From: Serripes groenlandicus
Taxonomy: Eukaryota > Mollusca > Bivalvia > Cardiida > Cardiidae
NCBI GenBank assembly: GCA_031761405.1
Contig: JASEVX010000357.1
Span: forward strand, 62,001-126,000
Direction: 5' to 3'
DNA: 64,000 nt
Shown: positions 33,850-46,900 of the stretch, piece after piece
Layout: every line of letters starts with the position of its first letter
How positions within the stretch are numbered: the first letter of the stretch is position 1
Program-made: the position numbers and the translations under genes
Notes under the pieces: generated by a model
What the model was told of the DNA's origin: nothing
The model's input: the letters and a program-made list of their open reading frames with translations, nothing else
The model's database searches: none

Positions 33850-36800
33850 ACACCATATCTTTTTGAAAGAATCTTCTCTGAAACGTCAATGCCGTTGTAG
33901 ATTTCGCTGTCAATTTCATCATGTGTGTCTACTTGTAAAAAGTCTGACACTTTCATATCGGATACTTCAGAAATTCGATGCTTGTTGAACATAGCTATCC
34001 TCACCATCGTCATAATTGCTGCCCTTTCCCAGTGTGTTCGACTGGGAGTAAACACCAAGACTAGTTGCTTTAGTTCCTTTTCCATCCACCCTTTCAATAG
34101 TAATAGATCCGACGTAAGTGGTATTTTGCTTGGCTTATTTATGTGCCTCATCTTTTGTCTACGTTTGGCAACTGACGACACTCTATTATTCCAGTGTGCC
34201 TGGTACAATTCTTTGAAGTCTCTAGCTTCATTCACATCTTCAACTCGTTCCTCTTGAATGCCGAGACTTCCTTTTAACAGGGCGACGTGTTTAATATAAT
34301 GACCCAGTGTCAAAGCCAATTGTGGCGAGTCGAACGTCAATGCTAGTGCCTTCGTTGCGTCAATAACTTGGTGAAGTTTCTACCATTGATGTAATTTGAT
34401 AAAGGACTGCGAGACTGTTGGCTTTCATTGAGACTTTTTAATAGTCTCCCGACTGTCCTCACCTTTGTTCTTACATTGTCAATATCTTTCACTCTCTGTT
34501 CATCGTCCTCACCAATGCGATATAGCATAGATTTGGCGAATTCTTTAATCAATTTGTCATTTTTACACAAGTACGGGATGCCGGGGTTTGCACTTGTCTC
34601 CTTCATTCCGTTGAAGAAAGATTCTAACATGGCGTCTTCTTCGGTTAATGGTGACAAAAATGGTGAGAGTATTACTTTTGCGTCACGGCAGTAGTTTACA
34701 GACGGTTGTTTGTCTTTTGGCTTCAGAGGACAACTGTTGATGTGAAGCCATAATGTGTCTTTCATATAGAAACCCAAGCAGTATTCACAAGGTAAAAAAT
34801 CTTCAGCAGCATAAGTAGTTTTGTATTTACTACTCGGTCTTCGGGCGACGACTAGTTCTCCAGCTCCACTTTCAATTACCTGTTTCAATGATAAATAGAC
34901 AAGTAATACCATAGTAAATATGTTTCTAAGTATATATACAGACGAAAGGGAATAAGTGCAAACTGATAATTATTTACTTACGGCTGTATTATGAGAGAAG
35001 TTTCCTCTGTTTTCAAGTTCCAGTAATTTGTTTCTTCTCTCAATCGACCCAACTGTACACAACATTGCACTTTTGACCATTTCCTCGTTAGAGTGAATGT
35101 TAATGTAATGTGCCGAGATCTTTGAAGTAAAGGAGCGCTTGCAATATAGACAGTAGTTTGCTTCATACGTCGGAACGGTTACTGCAAGCAAAAAACAAAT
35201 ACCACTGATTTAATAATCGGAAAGAAATTAAAACGATTGAAAACAAATTATTGCATGCTTTTATTTAGTCCTGTATAACATGGGAATGACTTTTGAGGAT
35301 CAGTCATATAAGCAGTTTGGGAACCAAAAAAATCCTATAATATTAAATATTTTTCAAGAGTCCGTACATGTGTAAAACCTGTCACATACTTCCCTGCTTT
35401 AAATTTAATAATGTCATTATAATTGGCTTTACACGTTGTATTCTTTTTTATGGAAAAGATACATAACCTGACGCAGATTACAAGTTTATGTCAGAAAGTC
35501 TTCAGAAACCATCAATGGGAAAGTTGAAACTATAAACATTTTTTAATATAATCATTTAACTGTTTAAAATTACTGAAAATGTCTGGAACTGGAATTAATA
35601 ACACAACTGGAATACGCCTATAATTATAGTTTGTGTTTTTATGTTTAAGCTTAAATTTCAAGATCTCTTTACTTACCATTAACCATTTGACGTTTAAATG
35701 CTTCATCAACATATCGATGTTTGTCCACGGTGTCATATCCCTTTTTTTTTAGTATCGTCTGCATCGCTTTGGTCCGATTCGGATGTGTTGCTTTTTCTTT
35801 CTAATGTTTTATTAAAATCAGTATTAATATATTTTATTAATATACCATGTAAAACAATAAGTGTTCCGGATGATCTTCTAAGCAACCAACTTGAATGTAA
35901 CTGAGTTAATGGTATTCTTTATTCGTCGAATTTGAGAAGTATTTTAATTGTATTGATAATCTTTCAGTCAAATTTTAGACAGTGGCTTAAAATAGATACA
36001 TATAATTATAAAAACATAAGATTTTAATTAAGTCAAGAAGTTACCAGGGCTTGATGGAGTATAATCCTCATCACCGTCATCATCCCCTATATCAATGCAA
36101 ACAATACAATTTTATAAATTTAACTGTCTTAACATAATACTTTCCAACATTGCTTATCAAGGTGAAATACCGATAGTATGGAGTGTTGCGTAGAACGATA
36201 CAATTAGAGAATAAGTAGATTAAAATATAGAAGTGATATTCCAAAGGCAAACACTTTCGTTCTTCTGTATAAAAATACACATGTCTTGATTAAAAACAGT
36301 GTCATCATCCTCCATGTTACACCATGAATGGTATTTTCTTTTCAATCTTTAGTCATTACTCGAAAAAGAACAGGACAAGTTGTATTTTTTTAACATAATA
36401 ACATATTGTGGTTTACAGATAACTCGCAAAGCCTACATATTGATAATATACATAGGAAGAAAAGTAACATATTACGTACGAGATACATCTCATTTCGAAA
36501 TGAATTATTACTTTTCATTTCTAAACAAGCAACTTTAAAGTTATTGGTTGTAATTAAGTTTTCCGTATTCTCCAGTACTGTTTATGTTTTACAAAATTGC
36601 ACATCTAGTTTTCTGATCTGGTTACATTCTTACATTTAAATGCGAAACGAATTAAGTTATACTCGGTTTCCACTTTGTTTATGTAATTAAGTGTTATGTA
36701 GAGATTGCCTTCGTTATTATGGCTGGAGTTTGTATCGCAGTTGATTACGAATCTGACATTTACATTAATTAAAACACTAAACTATTTGTAAAACAAAAGC

Positions 36801-36880
36801 TTAGAAATGTATTAAGAAATTACCAGGGCTTGTAGGAATGTTTTCGCCATCAGCGTCATGAGCCTCTTTACTATCGCCCC
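33850..36880 (-). pseudogene. Zinc-finger recombinase-like gene, decayed copy
   Basis: Minus-strand exons at 36824-36880 and 36045-36086 (acidic, ending SPG), 35677-35800, 34982-35181 and 34879 to about 33850 align in order with the copy at 40921-58039. Exon 34982-35181 has a C2H2 finger (YCLYC...H...H). The next exon has a second finger (PCEYCLGF...H...C), RVKDIDNVRTKVRTVGRLLK, LALTLGHYIKH and the RxxE motif FNKHRISEV. Two lesions are visible. A run of nine A near 35740 switches frame inside the third exon. A one-base shift near 34372 stops the frame after NFTKLLTQRRH. The last donor leaves a phase that does not fit the next exon. I take it as a pseudogene; assembly error is possible. Confidence 0.6.
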
Positions 36881-37321
36881 CTATGTCAATGCAAACAATA
36901 CAATGTTTTAAATGTAACTATCTTTAGAGATAAATTACCCATACAATGTACCGAAAATGTGTGTTGTTATATAGCACCTCACATTTAAAAAAATGAATAC
37001 TTTAACATGTTACATGCTCTACGCGCGTGCCCATATTACAAACAAAATGTTTCTATATTCAAAATTGCACAGCATCTTCTGTACGATCTGATTATTTCAT
37101 TATATTTTGGTTTGGTTGCTCTAGGCCTTATGGTTTTTGACAAGAAGATTTTTTAAAGATTTTCCTTATATAAGCCTATGTTAAAAACAATCATATTTAG
37201 GTAACGTAAATGTTTTGATCATAAACCTTATATTGGAAAGAATACCAGTCAACCACAAATGAGCAAGTTGCCATAGTTGTTTTAAAGTATTTTATTTGAA
37301 ACATGTTTGCAAAATTAAAAT

Positions 37322-38728
37322 TTAAAAAATAAATATCCTCACTCTCTCTTCCCATGCTTTCAACAGCACACTGTTCTCTCCTTCTCCGGTCTTACACATC
37401 TCCCTCCTCCTCATCTGCTCCTTTTTCTTACAAATACTCTGAAAACAAATAAAATAATGAAACAGAAACAGGGTTTTTTAAATTGAAAATTTCAAGTAGT
37501 AAATGTATGGCATATCTGATTTGAATTTAATTATTAAAACCGTTAAAAGTAAACAAATATTCTGATATATTCATAGATCTGCAACAGCCCACTTTGAAAA
37601 TGTCATAGACACACAAATGGTTGGCAAACCATTCAAATGAAATTATCATCATTATAGTCATAGGTTAATTTAATAATTAATAAAATAAATTTAATAAATT
37701 TAATAAACATTTAATAAAACATTTGTAATTTGCTGAAATATATATGTCTAAGCTGCATGTTTTTCTTTTGTTGTAATATCCATGTTTTTGGTTACATACA
37801 GTATTTGTTTTGTTGAAATGAAAACATTGTTAACTATGCCTACCTTCAAATGCTTCCATTTGTCTTTTACTTCGTCTGTGGTTCTCCCACCTGTTCCAAC
37901 ACTGTTTATCCTATAGTGATGACACAAACATGATCATATTTTAATTAAATTATAATAAAAAAAATATATTACCACAATACTGGAATGCCTCTATAACTAT
38001 AAATGAGCTGTAACAGTCATGTGTATTCAATTTTAAAGTCTACATGACCTATCAGGACTCATTGAAATACTTATGAATTCATGTCAAAAACCAACAATAC
38101 TGACAAATAAATACAACAAATTATTTTAAGTAAACAAAGCATCGGTTTACTAAGCATGGAAACACCGGTTCGCCAACCTGTTAACATTTTTCAAGACTCA
38201 TGGGAATACTTATAAATTCATGTCCAAAATCAACAATACTGACACATAAATTCAACAATTTATGTGTAAGTAATTAAAGCACCGGTTCACATACAATTTA
38301 TTACGTATAATGAGTTTGGGAAATATATAAACAGTCCCTGAACTGAAGGTTCGGGAATAGGTACGATTCGAGAACAGGGACCTGTACGATACAGTTTATA
38401 CCGCAGCATATATAATGCGTATTTGGAAGTATGTAAAATTGTAAACGCTCTTCAAACTAAATTGATTTAACAAGGCATCAGTTCTATCATGGAAACACCG
38501 GTATATAATGATATATCGATACGCAATTTTGAAATTGAGACAGATTATTCGATTCAATATGCACCTTTCTGTCGACTCTTTCCAAAAAACAACTTTATCG
38601 AAGTTGCTCACTTCCCCCTGACACCCGTTGATTATATCAATATGATCAACACACTCTTCAACGAGTGTGTTGATCTCGCCATCACCCCAATTCGCCTTGC
38701 GTGTACGCGACACTGTAGATGTTGACAT
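37322..38728 (-). CDS. Myb/SANT-like Harbinger partner, second copy, truncated
   Basis: Exons (complement) at 38565-38728, 37844-37910 and 37322-37438 join in phase into 115 residues plus stop. The ATG at 38728 opens MSTSTVSRTRKANWGDGEIN. Exons 1 and 2 give a complete Myb/SANT-like three-helix domain (ending GGRTTDEVKDKWKHLK). Exon 3 has KKKEQMRRREMCKTGEGENS and LKAWEERV, equivalent to the KTGGGP region, and then stops at IFIF. The coiled-coil tail found in the copy at 468-3952 is missing, so the gene is probably 3' truncated or continues by an unseen splice. No transposase lies next to it. Confidence 0.6.
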
Positions 38729-38759
38729 CTTTTGACAGACGAACTTTGACAGTTGTCAC

Positions 38760-38961
38760 ATGACCGGATGTTTACAATCTAGACTGTGACGCACTCCGCG
38801 CACTGTGTTGAACCGTGTTATTACCGAATTGGTGATTGTTATCACCGGAGAGTTAGGACCGCGTTGATAAAACGGTGTTAAGGCCGGTCGTAAGTGCCGT
38901 CGTAAATCTCGGTGTTAGTTAAGACGGTGTTAGTTAGGACCATATTGATAAAACGGGGCCC
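38760..38961. repeat. Transposon end with GGGGCCC terminus
   Basis: AAAACGGTGTTAAGGCCGGT, GACGGTGTTAGTTAGGACC and ATTGATAAAACGGGGCCC are near-repeats approaching a GGGCCC border. Right of it the type-B repeat begins abruptly in mid-monomer (TGGAGGCCACATTTT). This looks like the outer end of the element carrying the Myb/SANT gene just to its left, inserted into a type-B repeat. The opposite end was not found. Confidence 0.55.
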
Positions 38962-40040
38962 TGGAGGCCACATTTTCAACTTGAGCATGTTGAAACTCTA
39001 ACAGAATGTTTGTCTTGATAATATGTAAGTCAAGTTCTAACATGGGTCATGTCGGGTCAAAAAGTAGGTCACTAGGTCAAATTGAAGGAAAATCTTGTTA
39101 ACACTCCAGAGGCGGCATTTTTTGCCTCAGAAGTTTGAAATTCTGTCAGAATGTTTGTCTTAAACATGTCTAGGTCAAGTTCGAATATGGGTCATATTGG
39201 GTCAGAAAACTAGGTCACTAGGCCAAATTGAAGGGAAATCTTGTTAACACTGTAGAAGCCGCATTTATGAAATTTGGTCAAAATGTTGAGCTGAATAATA
39301 TCTAGGCCAAGTCCGAATATGGGTCATGCTGGGTTAAAAAACTAGGTCACTAGGCCAACTTGAAGGAAAATCTTGTTAACACTCTGGATACTGCATTTTT
39401 AACTTGAGCATGATGAAACTTTTTCAGAATGTTTGTCTTGATGATATGTAAGTCAAGTTTGAACATTGGTCATGTTGGGTCAAAATGTAGGTCACTAGGT
39501 AAACTTGAAGGAAAATAATGTTAACACTCTAAGAGGCCGCATTTTTTGCTTCAGAAGTTTGAAATTTTGTCAGAATGTTTGTCTTAAAGATAGCTAGGTC
39601 AAGTTCGAATATGGGTCATTAACTAGGTCACTAGGCCAAATTGAAGGAAAATCTTGTTAACTCTGTAGAATACGCATATTTTGCTTCAGCAGCTTGACAT
39701 TCTGTCAGAATGTTTGTCTGACTTATATCTAGGTCAAGTTCGAATATGGGTCATATTGGGTCAGAAACAAGGTCAATAAAGGAACATATTGTTCAAACTT
39801 GAGGCCGCATTTTTACTTTGAGAAAGTTGAAACTTTGTCAGAATGTTGTCTTGATGATATCTAGTCCATGTTGGAATATGGGTCATATCGGGTAAAAAAA
39901 ATATAGATCACTAGGCAAATGAAGGAAAATCTTGTTAACACTGGATGTTGCATTCAGAATAATTGTCTTGATGTGTTTTGCATTGCAGTACATTGTATAA
40001 TTAAGGTGAGCGAACTAGGGCCATCATGGCCCTCTTGTTT
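38962..40040 (+). repeat. Type-B monomer array, 3' part of an AGCTCACC element
   Basis: Six to seven type-B monomers end with AAGGTGAGCGAACTAGGGCC then ATCATGGCCCTCTTGTTT. The 5' part is cut off by the GGGGCCC transposon end at 38961. Confidence 0.75.
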
Positions 40041-40184
40041 AAATAAATTTTAGAATCTAAAAAGGATTATATTAGATACAAAAACAGACACACTCTAAGG
40101 CGTTTATGTGCCATAGTGGACAGACACGCTCCAACATGCCATGCTGTATAGTGACGCTCTAACACGCTTGCGTGACGTAATGGG

Positions 40185-40710
40185 TTAATGATATCTAGGT
40201 CAAGTTTAAATATGTATCATATTGGTTCACTGACTAGACCAAATTGAAGGGAAAGCTTGTTAACACTGCAGAAGGCGCATTTTTTGCTTCATTGGCTTAA
40301 AATTTGGTCATAATGTTTTTCTTAATGATATCTAGGGTCAAAAAGTAGGTCTCTATGCCAAATTGATGGAAAATCTTGTTAACACTCTAGAGTCTGCATT
40401 TTTGGCTTCAGCACTTTGAAATGTTGTCAGAATGTTTTTCTGAATTATATCTAGGTCATATTGGGTCAGAAACTAGGTCAATAAAGGAAAACATTGAGCA
40501 AGTTGCAACTTTGTCAGAATGTTTGTCTGGATGATATCTAGTCAATGTTGGAATATGGGTCATATCAGGTTAGATAATATAGATCGCTATGCCAAATGAA
40601 GGAAAATCTTGTTAACACTTGCATGTTGAATTTTTGTCAGAATAATTGTCTTGATGTACATTGCATAATTCAGGTGTCAGAGCGAACTAGGGCCATCATG
40701 GCCATCTTTT
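40185..40710 (+). repeat. Second type-B array
   Basis: Monomers with GATATCTAGGTCAAGTTTAA and ACTAGACCAAATTGAAGG end in GAGCGAACTAGGGCCATCAT. It is probably a diverged duplicate of the preceding array. Confidence 0.65.
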
Positions 40711-40712
40711 TC

Positions 40713-40890
40713 AAATAATTTTATCGAAATGGCCCTTGTGCTCGGATTTTTACAAGCCATGTTGACTTTTCAAATAAATCACCGCCAGGGGGCGCGCGCT
40801 GTTTTGCCTTAAATGGCTATATTGAAAACTTTATAAAGATCTTCTCCTCCAAAAGTGTCGGGCTGATTTTCACATAATTTTGTAGACAAG
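40713..40890 (+). repeat. Type-A monomer fragment
   Basis: TCAAATAATTTTATCGAAAT, CACCGCCAGGGGGCG and TCTTCTCCTCCAAAAGTGTC mark about one type-A unit fused directly to the type-B array. Confidence 0.6.
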
Positions 40891-40920
40891 GAGTAGTTGA
40901 AAATATAAATATGCGCTTAC

Positions 40921-43900
40921 TTTTTCATCAAGTTCCTTTCAATAGGTTTTAGTGTCGCAACAAGTTCTTGATTTTCTTTCCCCCACGCAGGTCTGTTGTT
41001 AAACTGGCTGACAGTCATTCGCGCCGGTTCCACTGCACGCTTTTTGTTAAAACATAAAATTCTTGCTAATGTACATGTAGCTAAAGAATTCCATGATTTA
41101 ACTTCTGGGTCTTTAAGAATCTTTTCAGTTAGAGTTGTCATTTTATCTTCTAGGTACTTCTACAATATACAACGTTTAGTCTTAGTAAAGTTTGGTATGT
41201 AATGAAGTAGATAGTGTTTCTATTTTCAAATGAATTTCATTTGCAAATAAATGTTATGACATTTCAATCCAAGTAAGTACTCCTAAATATTGCAAAGTGA
41301 AATTAGAAGACTAAATAAGGAGGGAGTAAACTGGTCTTACCCCTTATAATATTACACAACAAACCCTCTTACTGAGACTATTACTGTGCATTTTGTCCAG
41401 CGTCCATCATACGAACGTCATGCGTTGTCAACAATTTCCCTTGTTTACACTCTACATGCTTCATTTGCATCCGATCTTCATGAAAGTTTATCGGAACATT
41501 CATCTCCATCAACTCTTGGACAAGTTCGAAACTGTGCCACATAAGGTCCAAAACTAGGTCACTAGGTCAAATTGAAGGAAAATCTTGGTAACACTCTGGA
41601 GACCACATTTTCATCTTGAGCATGTTGACACTTTTATCAGGATGATATGTAAGTCATGTTCGAACATGGGTTATGTCGGGTCAAAAAGTAGGTCACTAGG
41701 TCAATTTGAAGGAAAATCTTGTTAACACTCTAGAGGCTGCAATTTTTGCCTCAGCAGTTGGAAATTTTGTCAGAATGTTTGTCTTAAAGAACTCTAGGTA
41801 AAGTTTGAATATGGGTCATATTTGGTCAGAAACTAGGTCACTAGGCCAAATTGAAGGGAAATCTTGTTAACGCTGTACGCTAAACACATATCGCAATGTT
41901 TTCTGTGCCGTATATATTCATTCAGGTGTAGTTCGTATACCGAATTTGGTAGTTAATCGAATCAAATATTTAACGAAATATTTGTATATCGTATTCAGAC
42001 AAAAGGGATTTGAATGTTGTTTTTTTTTTTTTTTTTTTTTAACGATTTCGTCTTGTCAATTTAACCACGTGTTGGGATTAAACAAACTGGTGGACGATTC
42101 ATATTATTTGAGCGAGTTATTTATAGAAAGGTCTACACATCCAGGTTTATCTTTCTTTCTTTCTCACTGTACTAACGATTGACCATAAACAAATTCAAAT
42201 TGCAGGGGTTTTTTTCTGGAAAAGGGGAAGGGGCCTGGGGCCTTTGAGATGGGGAAAATTTCCGCGGGCCGCCGACGTTTTAGTGAAAAAGGGGAAACAA
42301 ATTGTAAACAAGTTTAAAGTGCATGATTGACTTTTAATATGGCAAATTCAATTGAATTTGCTATCATACATCTTATGATTATAAGGCCATCACTCTATGT
42401 TTGACGTTTTTGAATTCCTCCACCAGATTGTCATAATCTTGATCACTTAAACTACCACTGAAGTCACTGATACGCATTAATGCGTCTAAGGTGTCCTGGG
42501 ACATGCTTCTTAATTCAGTGGCGATGTCGTTCATCAGTGAAAATCCACGCTCTACAACAGCCGTAGACTGTGGAATAAGCAGTGCCAGTTTGAATAGATG
42601 AGGCATGGCAGGAAATGCTCTTGAGGCAGTGGCATCATTCAGTAACTGCAAATACATCTTCTGGACTGTGTCATGACCCTGGTGTCTGGAAGCAAATTAA
42701 CATTGAGTTCAAATATGAAGTCATAAGTAAAGATTTAGTTCAGAGTTTTGATATTTTACTCACTTTTGTTATGTTAACATCTAAGATTATGATATAAAAA
42801 CTGCATTGTTTAGCATAAATGAATAGAATCTTATTTTGATATTTATATGGATATTAAAATAAATGCAATAAACATTTTTCTTCAGTAATGTACTATATAA
42901 AATGGTTATAGTAAGTCTGACAATGTAAAAAACATTTCATCAGGTAGAATGATTGAATAATTAAGAAATGAACATTTGAAAGTAACAATGTCATGCTAAA
43001 TTTGAAAGAACAACAGCAACAACAAAAACTTGAACAGTGACAAGTCACTGAAACAGCAAATCTGTAAAAAAACGTCTGACAAGGGAAAAAAACATTCCAT
43101 CAGGTAGAATGAATAATTGAACATCTGAAAGTAACAAAGTAACAAACTTGAAAGAACAACAGCAACAATAAGAACTTGAACAGTGACAACTGAAACAGCA
43201 AATGGTCTGTCGACGGACTGAAAACAAATTTGTAAAGCTTAGCATAATGGCATCTGAAAACAAATTTGTAAATCATAATTAAAGCAAACTAGCTTTGATC
43301 ACTTGTGTTACTGCTAAGTGTGAGTGACTGTTGGACTTGCATCATTTCTATATTTCATAATATTTTAATCATTGTGATGATGTATATAAATTAATTTCTA
43401 ACAAATTTTGTCAACAATAATAAAAATAAAATTATGCATAACAGTGTCTCTTTCTACGATAAACAACCAAAACAGTAACTGAATTTTATCTGCCGCTGGC
43501 TACACACTTGTACATAAACATCTGACGTCTGAAGTCAAGAAGCTGATCATATACAAAATCAGCATTCCCTAGTTCTGGAGGAACTACTGTTCTATGGCCC
43601 TCAAACTCGTCAATCTTCTCGGATCCATAAAAATCGGCCAAAATGCGGGCATTAACCTAAAAATGTTCAATTCATGTTGAATTGTATTACAGTTTTTGTA
43701 ATGGTATCTAAGCATCATGAAGTGTGATACTTACTTAACTAAGTATCACACTTCATCTGATCATGACATCATCATGGTTAGATTATATTACAAGTATTAC
43801 AAAAGTTACCTATTATCTTCTCATGTTCTGTCTTTACATTGAGTTTTGATTGGACCACTAGCATTATTGCTAGGATACACTAACAGAGTGAGACAAAATA

Positions 43901-46900
43901 TGATTAACTTGAAACGCCTCTAGACGTAGTAACTAAGAGTTTATAGCTTGCATGGCATGCAGACAGTCATATGACAACACATCACCTGGGAGCCCATGCA
44001 TTACTAACAGTATTATCATGATATTATCAGCATGATGTAAAGTTAATCAGATTGGTTAAGATTACCTTTCCATAGGCTGGGATGTCAGCAATGTCACCAG
44101 GAATATTGTTTGGTTCCAACAAATCAAATGCTGCAAGGACTGGTTCAGTAGTTCCCAAGGAATCCACAATCTCACCAATGAGACTATACACCATAGGAAT
44201 TCCATGCTGTCTCAGATAGTCTACAAAGACAGTTAATAAAAAATGACAGGGTGAGGATAGCACTGACTGTATATTTTAAATGTGCTTGGTGCAAACTTAA
44301 AAGTTTTAACACACCCGTCACCTTATTGATAAAGATGGTCTAATACTTGCATAATGCCATTTTTTGTTTGTTTTGTATTCAACTAAGAGGCTGTTTCATT
44401 TGAATTTTCTAAGTAATATTTACCTTCTGGGATAACTTCATGGTGTCTTCGCATGCGCCTTGCTAAGTTAGTTCTTTCATCAATCAGGTCAAACATCATC
44501 TGACACTTGCTGTAAAAAAAAAAGATAATATTGTTTCACTTTGTTAGAAAACAGCCTTCAGAAAATATAATTTCAACATTTGTTTAAAGTTTCAAACTTT
44601 GGTATTGTGTCAGATTAAATTATGATATTGAGAAAAACATTAAAACAACTGTCAATTTATTAAACCAGTCCATTATTATTTTATTAATTATTTTTTACAT
44701 AATTATGTACCTGTACTCCAGATCATCATAGTTCCCCTGCTCATACTGCTGAATGATAGAATGCAGTTCATCGGTGCAGCTCTTAACCCTGACCGGTAGC
44801 TGTGTGTATGTTCCACATTCCTCTTGCAGGTATAGGGATAGAAAGTTTACGGGCTTCAGGATGTCAGCAAGTACCACTATAGTGGCAACCATGTCCTTCT
44901 GCATCATACAGTTCCGTATTCCCTGCACATCAGGTTCGTGTGTTGATTCTGTGATAGCGTCTAATGTATCAAGCAAAGTTTCGAACCGAGAAATGAAGCG
45001 CACACATGCGTGAAGGTGAGACAGCCACCTGCAAAATATAAATGCAACATGTGGACATACTGCGTCTGTAATTTCATATCATATGTGACTATGAAGTTTA
45101 AATTATTTGCACACAAAACACTAATGTGACATTTGTTCAACTTTTAGCGAGAATAACCAAAGGGCCGATGCTGATTGGTGGGGTGGGCGCCATGGGTGGT
45201 GTTTTAAAACAAACTCCATTTTTAACAATTTACATTGATGGCAGGCTGGTTTTAATTTTTTTTAAATATTTACATTAAGTTAATTATATGATAATGCATG
45301 ATCGAAAGACAACATGTAATTTTACCTTGTTGTTGATGCCTTGATAAATTTGATGGGTCTTTGACCATAGACATCCTGCATGTTCTTGAATACGGCTGCC
45401 TTCTTTGGAGAAAAGTGTAGCATCTTCCAGATGGCTAATAAAAGAGCATCAACTTCTACCAAGAGATTGTTGTTTTTCATGAGGTGCACAAAGCAGAGAG
45501 CCAGTCTGTGATTTCGACAGTTGATGTACAAAGACAGCGGGCTTATGTTGCGGATTCGCCTCTGAAGTCCTAAAATTTAAACAAACTAGTTTTAAAGAAG
45601 CAAAAGCTACTGTTATTTTAACATGCTGTATTTAATTTTATTGATAGAAAAAAAAAAGATTTTTTTCGTTGAACTACTCTAGTAGAGCATCTTGTTTTTA
45701 AATAAATTAGTTTACGGTACCCAACATAAAATTTAATTAGTCATCTGATCATCATCATGACATGTAACTATAAAGACAATACAAAATGGGTTAACTGTAT
45801 GAAACTCAGTGATAATACAATTTAAAATCAAAATATATCTTTTAAGTTTTCATTCAGGAAATAATATATACTCATAATATTTATAGCACCCATATTAATC
45901 ACGACACAGACATAGTTACAAAAATAAATTTTATAAGCACCTTTTCTGTGTCCACTCATCGTATTGCAGCCATCCAATCCAACAAATCTGATGTTGCTCA
46001 TTTCGATGCCTTTACCTCGGCAGAAGATCTCTATGGCTTCCATTAGTGCCAAACTAGTTGTCTGTGATACGTTTATGAGACCCAAGTACTGCTCAGTACG
46101 ATCTGTATTCTTGACATATCGAGCAAATACAGATAACTGTGTTCTGTTGGATCTGTCAGTGCTTTCGTCAGCAAGAAGAGTAAACTTTTCACCTCGTAGT
46201 TCAACCAAAATTTTCCTTTCTATGTAATCACTAAGGATTTTGATGACTTCTGATATAACCGTATTTGAAAGGTAAGTAACAGATTCATTTTTGACAATGG
46301 CATTGATTTCCGGGTCACATGTTTCTCCCATGAAAGTAAATAAATCAGAAATGTTCATCTGAGCCCAATTCTTCTTAGCTGCAAAGACGCATGTTTTAAA
46401 CAATTTCTGAATGTATCTCCGATTTCTACTTATTGTTTCTTGTTTAACGGTTTCTGCTTTCTCAGAAATTATCTTGAAGACATTTACATGATCTTGTCTT
46501 GAGTTTGTGTATCTAAGTATAGCGTCCTTATGGGAAACAGAATTTTCATGTTTACTAAGGCGCCTATTTGGATGTGTTCCAAGCACTGCCCCACAGGTTA
46601 CATATGGTGTTGATTCATCCGTCACAGATTTATCAAATAATTCACAATACTTGCACATGTATCCCTTTTGAAAGTGAGAGAAATACACCCACTGAAATGA
46701 AGACTGGTACCTAGATTCTAAGAACAAACGCCCATCATGAGTGTGGCTTTTGGATTTTATGTTTGGTGCAGAGCAACTACCCTCAGCACTTTTAATTTTT
46801 TTCTTAGGTGGGGAGATTACATGTTCCTCAGACTCGCTTTCACTATCAACACTTTCAGACAGTTGAACTTTACCTGTGCTAACAGCACATTCTGAGAGCT

